Of a stretch of DNA of 12,087 nt, positions 7,955-12,087 are shown one piece after another. The notes under the pieces are model-generated. The model did no database searches, was not told the origin of the DNA, and worked only from the letters and a program-made list of their open reading frames with translations. Source of the stretch: Victivallales bacterium. GTDB lineage: Bacteria; Verrucomicrobiota; Lentisphaeria; Oligosphaerales; Oligosphaeraceae. The translations under genes and the position numbers were made by a program. Where the stretch lies: the NCBI GenBank assembly GCA_017964325.1, contig JAGCSE010000233.1:1-12087 (forward strand), read 5' to 3'. The stretch's first letter is position 1, and every line of letters starts with the position of its first letter.

Positions 7955-8106
7955 CGAAAGATTTCTAGCTCCTTTACGGAAATGTTGAGAAGGTCGCACT
8001 CCCGTGCGGCCTTCCGTAGCCGTTCAAGTATGGTGTCATCCTTTATGATGCCTAATGTGAACAGGATACGTATGCAACCATTCACATTCGACCTCTTCGA
8101 GGCCAT
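7915..8106 (-). CDS. possible small hypothetical protein, 63 aa, convergent with umuC
   Basis: The frame opens with an ATG at 8106 and encodes a 63-residue product with a protein-like composition: a basic N-terminus (ASKRSN), a hydrophobic stretch CIRILFTLGII, then a likely helix DDTILERLRKAARE and a second one ISVKELEIFRHLAM. I do not recognise it. Its last 13 codons overlap the 3' end of umuC tail to tail, and there is only a weak GGA ten bases before the ATG. It contains the strong hairpin at 7989-8014. It could be a real small gene, a remnant of one, or a chance open frame. It is the only coding candidate in the umuC to glycosidase spacer. Confidence 0.3.
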   Translation of the reverse strand: MASKRSNVNGCIRILFTLGIIKDDTILERLRKAARECDLLNISVKELEIFRHLAMSKPSQSVV

Positions 8107-8307
8107 GTTCTTTTTTCCATGCTTTTTCTAGGCTTCACTTGAGGTTTTTCATATAATGTCTTTTCGAAATTATCAGGTTTTTAATTTTTTTTAGTATAAA
8201 TAGTTGATTAACAATTATAAAAGGCATTAAAAAATTACAAAAAATAACCTTTCCTAAATAGTCGCAAGAGAATGTAGTCTCCAGCCTTTCTATAAAGTCA
8301 GAATTAT
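7955..8307. other. convergent intergenic spacer
   Basis: This 353-nt stretch lies between the 3' ends of umuC and the minus-strand glycosidase gene. The left third holds the hairpin and the possible 63-aa frame described separately. A small CCTC-TTC-GAGG hairpin lies near 8093-8103, followed at some distance by a T-run near 8110. From about 8140 to 8300 the sequence is very AT-rich with A and T runs on both strands, consistent with transcription ending from both sides. I see no convincing gene, RNA gene or longer repeat there. Confidence 0.6.
7989..8014. repeat. strong inverted repeat (11-bp stem, 4-nt loop) after umuC
   Basis: GAAGGTCGCAC (7989-7999) and GTGCGGCCTTC (8004-8014) pair along all 11 positions, with one T-G wobble, around a TCCC loop. 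It begins 34 nt after the umuC stop codon. A terminator role is suggested by its position between convergent genes, but no T-run follows on either strand, so it is not a classical intrinsic terminator. It could instead stabilise the transcript 3' end. Confidence 0.5.
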
Positions 8308-9849
8308 TTATGGCATGATGCTTAATTCCTTCAACGCCTGATACTTGGGTGTATCGATATGATACAGGCTTTCGACGGCTCCCCAGCAGCCCCATTTGGA
8401 ATATCTGCCGGAAAGCGTGAAATAGCAGAATATCCCGCCGCCAAGTTTGCGCCAATTGTCACCAAGATCGTGCATCACGCAATCCTTCATCCGCGGGGCA
8501 CGATGCGCCGCCATACGGATGTCAAGATTTGTTTCGACTTGTCCACGATGATGCGGGCCGCCTTCGTAGCAGCACAGACCGCCAGGCAGGTTGAATTCTT
8601 TCGTCAATTTGAGCAATTTGCTTTTGCCTTCGACGGATTTGTCGCTGGAAAGTTTGAATTGTGCATGGATGGTTTCGACATCCTTGCAGTCCTCCGGCTT
8701 CGGTTCGCTGAAATACGGCGCAATCGCCAACGCGTGGAGCCATTCCGAAGGGGCATGGCCAGATTGCTTCTGTACAAATTCCAGCATTTCACGTGGTTGC
8801 GCATCAGGCGGATTCCATCCAAACTGCCAGGCGAGGATGAAACGCAGTTTTTTGTTAACGGCTTTCTTCCCGAAGACTTCCATGAAAATCTGTGCGCATT
8901 CGTATGTCCGCCAAGCATGGCAGAGATAGTATTTGCCGTCGAATAACGGATTCGCTTTCGCGAGGCTCAAGTTGTACTGCGCCGCAGCGAATGACCAGTT
9001 CCAGACTTCATTGCCAAGTTCCACATAGAGAACACGTTCCGGATCCAGATGCTCCTTGAAGAATTTCGCCATCTGGCGTTGATAGTCTTTGGACGCATGG
9101 ATTGGCACCGTGATCCACGCGTCTTTTTTCGCCGTGTTCGCAAGTTCCGCGACGTATTCGTAGGCCGCGCCGTGCTGGCAGGCCTGTGTGGCATGCTGCG
9201 GCGTCGTCCGCTGCGTCCATTCCAAAGGAGTCGCGTCGAACCAAGGCGGCTCATTCTTCCTGTTCTGTGAATTGGTGTTTTCAAGATCCATGAAACGAAT
9301 GACTTGGAACGGCTGGAGAGCAGTGAGCAGTTCGGGCGTGAACGTCCCTTTGTCGATGCGCGATTCACGGACAAGCGTTACATTTCGCACGCCTCCGTTT
9401 GTTTTCGTGAAGCTGATCATCAGCATGGATTTGCCCTTGAGGACGGTGATCGTCGCATGGTTGCATCCTGCCGCGTCGGTTGATACATCGCTGATTGTCG
9501 CACATCCAAGCAACGGTTCGACAACGGCCTTGCCGTCGTAAGACAGAAGATATCGGCCTTCGATTTCTTCGGGAGCGCGATCCGCAAAGACGATGACGCC
9601 TGCGTCCTCCAGAGGCCAGCCAAGCTCGTCAGTTTTGACTTCGTGTTTCCAAGGCTCGCGCGGGCGGCCCCAGCGGCGTGAAGATTTCATCGCGTCATTG
9701 AAAGTTTCAGTGGATGAATAGTCGGCAAGGCCGTCCAGATTGACGCCGAGCCATCCGCCCTCTTCTGCTTTAGCGAAAGGACATCCTGTAAAGATATGGA
9801 ACATTACGCAGAAAAGAACCAGAATGGATGTCAAAATGGAATTCTTCAT
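8308..9849 (-). CDS. secreted clan GH-A-like putative glycoside hydrolase
   Basis: A 513-aa exported protein, probably acting on a polysaccharide of unknown identity. Residues 1-28 form a signal peptide (Lys2, hydrophobic core ILTSILVLFCVMFHIF) with likely cleavage after AKA; a Cys at 23 is not in a good lipobox. The mature start GGWLGVNLDGLADYSS and a following beta-rich region (about residues 90-165) resemble a group of planctomycete and verrucomicrobial proteins often named cellulose-binding or endoglucanase-like. The rest looks like a TIM barrel. YVELGNEVWNW places Glu281 as a candidate acid/base, and CYEGGPHH places Glu429 as a candidate nucleophile, the spacing expected for clan GH-A. 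I chose the ATG at 9849 because AAGGA (9865 to 9861) lies 11 nt upstream; an ATG at 9873 would add 8 residues. It is convergent with umuC and divergent from the RNA-repair operon. Confidence 0.75.
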   Translation of the reverse strand: MKNSILTSILVLFCVMFHIFTGCPFAKAEEGGWLGVNLDGLADYSSTETFNDAMKSSRRWGRPREPWKHEVKTDELGWPLEDAGVIVFADRAPEEIEGRYLLSYDGKAVVEPLLGCATISDVSTDAAGCNHATITVLKGKSMLMISFTKTNGGVRNVTLVRESRIDKGTFTPELLTALQPFQVIRFMDLENTNSQNRKNEPPWFDATPLEWTQRTTPQHATQACQHGAAYEYVAELANTAKKDAWITVPIHASKDYQRQMAKFFKEHLDPERVLYVELGNEVWNWSFAAAQYNLSLAKANPLFDGKYYLCHAWRTYECAQIFMEVFGKKAVNKKLRFILAWQFGWNPPDAQPREMLEFVQKQSGHAPSEWLHALAIAPYFSEPKPEDCKDVETIHAQFKLSSDKSVEGKSKLLKLTKEFNLPGGLCCYEGGPHHRGQVETNLDIRMAAHRAPRMKDCVMHDLGDNWRKLGGGIFCYFTLSGRYSKWGCWGAVESLYHIDTPKYQALKELSIMP

Positions 9850-9913
9850 GAGCGGACATTTCCTTTTTGTCATTGAATTGAAGATGAACAGACAATATCA
9901 TGTTATATGAATA

Positions 9914-9942
9914 TATTATGATTGCTTTTGCGTAAATTGCAA
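9914..9942 (-). promoter_or_regulatory. possible promoter of the secreted glycosidase gene
   Basis: On the minus strand TTGCAA (9942 to 9937) is followed by 16 nt and CATAAT (9920 to 9915), or by 17 nt and ATAATA (9919 to 9914). Either gives an acceptable sigma70-type promoter about 65 nt before the ATG at 9849. The region is AT-rich, so chance matches are likely and the call is tentative. Confidence 0.35.
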
Positions 9943-10045
9943 ATAAACAACATTTTCCCCTTTGATTTAGAACGAATAATGAACATTAACGTTGCTAGAG
10001 ATAGGTGATGATGGATTTTTAAAGAACAATAGTTACAGTGTAGAT

Positions 10046-10119
10046 TTGTCATGGTCATTATTGTCAAATATCATACAATACTGCATGGTTGCAAAGAAGC
10101 TGTTTGTTGTCAGTGTCAT
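10046..10119 (+). promoter_or_regulatory. three TTGTCA-N3/4-TCAT elements, candidate operator of the RNA-repair operon
   Basis: The copies are at 10046-10058 (TTGTCATGGTCAT), 10061-10074 (TTGTCAAATATCAT) and 10107-10119 (TTGTCAGTGTCAT). The first two start 15 bp apart. They sit directly upstream of and touching a TACAAT -10-like box at 10074-10079, where an activator or repressor could act; the third lies downstream. Copies 1 and 3 match at 12 of 15 positions when extended by two bases. No matching regulator is visible in the window. Confidence 0.35.
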
Positions 10120-10151
10120 AATTTGCAAATAGTTTTTTTAAGCATTATTTT

Positions 10152-10820
10152 ATGGAAAAAATCAAAAAGTGGCTGAAAATGAACGAACGTTATTACAATG
10201 AATTGCTTTTGGCCTATCTGCGGGCGGCGACAGGCGAGACAACCTGCGAAGACTTGGAAAGCTTGATGACTTCCGCCAAGGCACAGGAAATCAAATACTA
10301 CGACTTCAAGCGAAGTCAGCCGTTACTACCGCGCGTGAAGATGGTGTTGGGATTCCTCAAGGCATTGCAGTTCAATACATTGCTGGATGTTGGAAGCGGT
10401 CGCGGCGCGTTCCTCTGGCCATTCATGGACGAATTTCCAAACGTGGAAACCTTCTCTGTAGATTTGTTACCACATCGTATTGACGTCCTTCAGAAAGTTC
10501 GTGATGGAGGAATATTACGGTTGCATCCGCTGTTGGGAGATATTCGCCTGTTGGATTTTGATGATTCCTCCATGGATGTCGTCACCTTGCTGGAAGTGCT
10601 GGAGCATATTCCAGATGTGGAGTCCGCCGTGCGAAACGCCGTCCGAATCGCAAAGCTGTGCGTTGTGGTTTCCGTGCCTTCCAAGCCCGACGACAATCCA
10701 GAACATATCCACTTGCTGACCAAAGACAAGCTGACGGCTCTCTTCAACAAAGCAGGTTGTGCTAAACTACATTTCAGCGGAGTGCCCGAACATCTGATTC
10801 TAGTGGTCTCAAAATGTTGA
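10152..10820 (+). CDS. class I SAM-dependent methyltransferase in an RNA-repair operon
   Basis: A 222-aa cytoplasmic methyltransferase of unproven substrate. The SAM-binding motif I LLDVGSGRGAF has Asp79 and Gly81, Gly83 and Gly85. An acidic residue after beta 2 is seen in FSVDLLPHR. EVLEHIPD follows (Glu148, Glu151, His152), and a downstream PEHIHLL segment has His185 and His187 before the helix that ends FNKAGC. About 70 N-terminal residues (NERYYNELLLAYLRAATGE and onward) precede the Rossmann fold and may bind substrate. The stop codon is 18 nt before the RNA ligase start, so the two are probably co-transcribed. The E-x-x-E-H plus later His pattern recalls the Hen1 RNA 2'-O-methyltransferase, but similar residues occur in general methyltransferases. 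No clear Shine-Dalgarno site precedes the ATG at 10152; Met10 (10179) is an alternative start. Confidence 0.85.
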   Translation: MEKIKKWLKMNERYYNELLLAYLRAATGETTCEDLESLMTSAKAQEIKYYDFKRSQPLLPRVKMVLGFLKALQFNTLLDVGSGRGAFLWPFMDEFPNVETFSVDLLPHRIDVLQKVRDGGILRLHPLLGDIRLLDFDDSSMDVVTLLEVLEHIPDVESAVRNAVRIAKLCVVVSVPSKPDDNPEHIHLLTKDKLTALFNKAGCAKLHFSGVPEHLILVVSKC

Positions 10821-10824
10821 ATGC

Positions 10825-10831
10825 AAGGAAG
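10825..10831 (+). promoter_or_regulatory. ribosome binding site of the RNA ligase gene
   Basis: AAGGAAG lies 7 to 9 nt before the ATG at 10839 and just after the methyltransferase stop. It supports that start; the nearby ATG at 10832 is out of frame. Confidence 0.6.
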
Positions 10832-10838
10832 ATGAACA

Positions 10839-11663
10839 ATGTTATCGATATTGAAATATCCACGCACACCACATCTTCAAGGGTCGCGCCTGCAGCCTGG
10901 GGACGAAGACTTGTCCCAAATTCCTTTCTCTGAAATTGCTGGAAAGGAGTTGGTTGTCGAGGAGAAATGCGACGGAGCCAATACAGGAGTATCCTTTGAC
11001 GATGACGGGTCGCTCTTGCTCCAAAGTCGCGGCCATTATCTTGTCGGCGGCGCTCGTGAAAAACACTACAACCTTTTCAAAGAGTGGGCAAACATTCACA
11101 TAAATATGCTGTTTGACCTGTTGGGAACACGCTACATCATGTACGGCGAGTGGATGTTCGCCAAGCACACCATCTACTATGACGCGTTGCCGCACTATTT
11201 TCTGGAATTCGACATCTATGACCGTGAACGCGGAATTTTTCTAGACACCGACAGTCGATACGCCATGCTCAAAGGCTGCCCCATCGTATCCGCCCCAATG
11301 ATTACCAGAAAAGCCTTCACCAATCTTGAAGATTTGACCTCGCTCATCAGACAATCCCATTACATCACGGATGGACATATCGCCTCGCTCAGACGCACCT
11401 GCGAGGAGAATCCCAAGTGCGGCCCTATAGAGGAACGCATTGCAGAGACGGATGCAAGCACGGATATGGAAGGGCTTTATATAAAACTGGAGGCGAATGG
11501 GCAAGTTGTGTCCCGCCTGAAATTTGTGCGTCATGCCTTTGTGCAGAGTCTGCTTGGAGATTCCACCAGCCATTGGCTGGCCCGCCCGATAGTGCCAAAT
11601 CAGCTTGCCTGGCCGAGGGAGATGCTCTACTCGGCGCAACTGCCGAAGGAGTTGCGTCGATGA
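10839..11663 (+). CDS. ATP-dependent RNA ligase (Rnl2/RNA_ligase family)
   Basis: This 274-aa nucleotidyltransferase is expected to seal 3'-OH and 5'-phosphate ends through a ligase-AMP intermediate. The motifs run in order. Motif I is EKCDGANTG, with Lys43 as the AMP-accepting residue. LLLQSRGHYL supplies motif Ia. YGEWMFAKHTIYY with the following FLEFDIYD is motif III. EGLYIKLE (211-218) is motif IV, and RLKFVR (Lys228) is the motif V region, a little weaker than the usual K-x-K. The protein ends soon after motif V and has no OB-fold domain, as in small RNA ligases. RNA rather than DNA is the likelier substrate, although bacterial relatives can act on either. The gene is sandwiched between the methyltransferase (18 nt) and the HD-domain gene, with which it overlaps by 4 nt. 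Confidence 0.87.
   Translation: MLSILKYPRTPHLQGSRLQPGDEDLSQIPFSEIAGKELVVEEKCDGANTGVSFDDDGSLLLQSRGHYLVGGAREKHYNLFKEWANIHINMLFDLLGTRYIMYGEWMFAKHTIYYDALPHYFLEFDIYDRERGIFLDTDSRYAMLKGCPIVSAPMITRKAFTNLEDLTSLIRQSHYITDGHIASLRRTCEENPKCGPIEERIAETDASTDMEGLYIKLEANGQVVSRLKFVRHAFVQSLLGDSTSHWLARPIVPNQLAWPREMLYSAQLPKELRR
11646..11651 (+). promoter_or_regulatory. ribosome binding site of the HD-domain gene
   Basis: AAGGAG sits inside the last codons of the ligase, 8 nt before the ATG at 11660. It favours the first of two tandem ATG codons (11660 and 11663). Confidence 0.6.
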
Positions 11664-12087
11664 TGAAATTGCCGATTTCCATACCCGAACCGCCCGACTG
11701 GACAATTGACTGGAAACAACTACATTCCGTTTTCGGCGAGTGGTTCGAGGAGATGGTCCAAACGCCGCAACATCCTGAACATCATGGAGAAGGTGATGTC
11801 TTCGCCCATACTCAATTGGTCTGCGAGAATCTTGTGGCATCGAAGGAATTCCGATGCCTCCCGATAGAAAAACGGCAGATTCTCTTTACTGCGGCTTTAC
11901 TGCATGACATCGGCAAGATACGGACGACCAAGACCGACGATATGGGCATAACCGCCCCGCATCATGCCTCCACTGGTGCAAAAATGGCCAGAGAATATTT
12001 GTGGAAGCAATGGGGCATGGCTGGCATAAGAGAAAAGATGCTTTTCAGAGAGACAATCTGCCAGTTGATTCGACTTCATGGCAAACC
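11660..12087 (+). CDS. HD-domain phosphohydrolase, N-terminal part of a probable HD-Pnk (cut by window edge)
   Basis: The frame is open from the ATG at 11660 to the window end, giving 142 residues with no stop; the rest lies outside. It reads as an HD phosphohydrolase domain. HHGEGDVFAHTQLV supplies the first His ligand (His50). ALLHDIGK gives the His82-Asp83 pair. PHHASTGA (His101-His102) and the later IRLHGK (His140) supply further candidate ligands. The HHGEGD...H start and the pairing with an RNA ligase match HD-Pnk enzymes such as that of Runella slithyformis, in which an N-terminal HD domain removes 2',3'-cyclic or 3' phosphates and a C-terminal P-loop kinase phosphorylates 5'-OH ends. 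The kinase half cannot be seen here, so that identity is inferred. Its ATG overlaps the ligase stop in ATGA, implying translational coupling. Confidence 0.8.
   Translation, partial: MMKLPISIPEPPDWTIDWKQLHSVFGEWFEEMVQTPQHPEHHGEGDVFAHTQLVCENLVASKEFRCLPIEKRQILFTAALLHDIGKIRTTKTDDMGITAPHHASTGAKMAREYLWKQWGMAGIREKMLFRETICQLIRLHGK

Larger units (their letters stand above)
9850..10151. other. divergent AT-rich regulatory region
   Basis: This 302-nt spacer separates the divergent glycosidase and methyltransferase genes and must carry both promoters. It holds the tentative minus-strand promoter, three copies of TTGTCA-N3/4-TCAT, a TACAAT -10-like box at 10074-10079, and a perfect 10-bp palindrome ATTTGCAAAT at 10121-10130, 21 nt before the methyltransferase ATG. 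I see no open frame worth calling. Confidence 0.6.

Noticed and set aside
8170..8250. Possible bidirectional terminator formed by T-rich and A-rich arms near 8175 and 8230
   Set aside because: The arms pair only loosely and without a GC-rich stem, so the match is expected from composition alone.
8135..8455. Minus-strand frame of 106 codons running into the AT-rich spacer
   Set aside because: Its first half is an out-of-frame reading of the glycosidase 3' end, and the rest is a low-complexity translation of AT-rich DNA. No start signal is seen.
8359..8946. Plus-strand frame of 195 codons opposite the glycosidase gene
   Set aside because: It is antisense to a well-supported secreted protein and has no domain or ribosome binding site.
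10089..10122. TTGCAA...CATAAT as a promoter for the methyltransferase
   Set aside because: The spacing is 22 nt, too long for a sigma70 promoter.
10152..12087. Reading the last three genes as a classical Hen1-Pnkp pair or as a phage T4-like tRNA repair module
   Set aside because: The ligase and HD protein are separate polypeptides, the healing domain is HD-type rather than calcineurin-type or HAD-type, and no phage genes are nearby. The HD-Pnk plus ligase model fits better.

Overview
The window looks like a chromosomal segment from a Gram-negative-type bacterium. Genes have Shine-Dalgarno sites of the AGGAGG type, two promoters fit the sigma70 -35/-10 consensus, and two proteins carry Sec signal peptides. 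The mix of a five-repeat S1 protein, grpE-dnaJ without dnaK, a secreted HEAT-repeat protein and a secreted clan GH-A-like protein with a GVNLDG...DYSS N-terminus would fit the Planctomycetes-Verrucomicrobia-Lentisphaerae group. That placement is a low-confidence inference from protein style, because no taxonomic marker is present. I see no transposase, integrase, phage gene or CRISPR array.

Layout. (1) At 12-88 on the minus strand is a complete tRNA-Val(UAC) with its own promoter. (2) At 280-6560 on the plus strand are manA (mannose-6-phosphate isomerase), an S1-repeat RNA-binding protein, grpE, dnaJ and an exported HEAT-repeat protein. The last four are spaced 15 to 40 nt apart with good ribosome binding sites and look like one operon for translation and protein folding. 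(3) At 6695-7954 is an orphan umuC-type translesion polymerase with a DUF4113 tail and a clamp-binding motif; no umuD lies beside it, and a 22-bp dyad sits just upstream. (4) From 7955 to 8307 is a convergent spacer with a strong hairpin and a possible 63-aa ORF. (5) At 8308-9849 on the minus strand is a secreted glycosidase-like protein. (6) From 9850 to 10151 is an AT-rich divergent promoter region with three copies of a TTGTCA-N3/4-TCAT element. (7) From 10152 to the right edge is a tight three-gene plus-strand operon: a class I SAM methyltransferase, an ATP-dependent RNA ligase, and the HD-domain N-terminus of what appears to be an HD-Pnk end-healing enzyme, cut off by the window edge.

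The most interesting part is the last operon. RNA ligase beside HD-Pnk is an established heal-and-seal nucleic acid repair arrangement. The added upstream methyltransferase has an E-x-x-E-H plus downstream His arrangement that recalls, but does not prove, the RNA 3'-end methylation step of the Hen1-Pnkp system. If that reading is right, the operon would heal 2',3'-cyclic phosphate and 5'-OH ends, seal them and possibly mark the repaired RNA.
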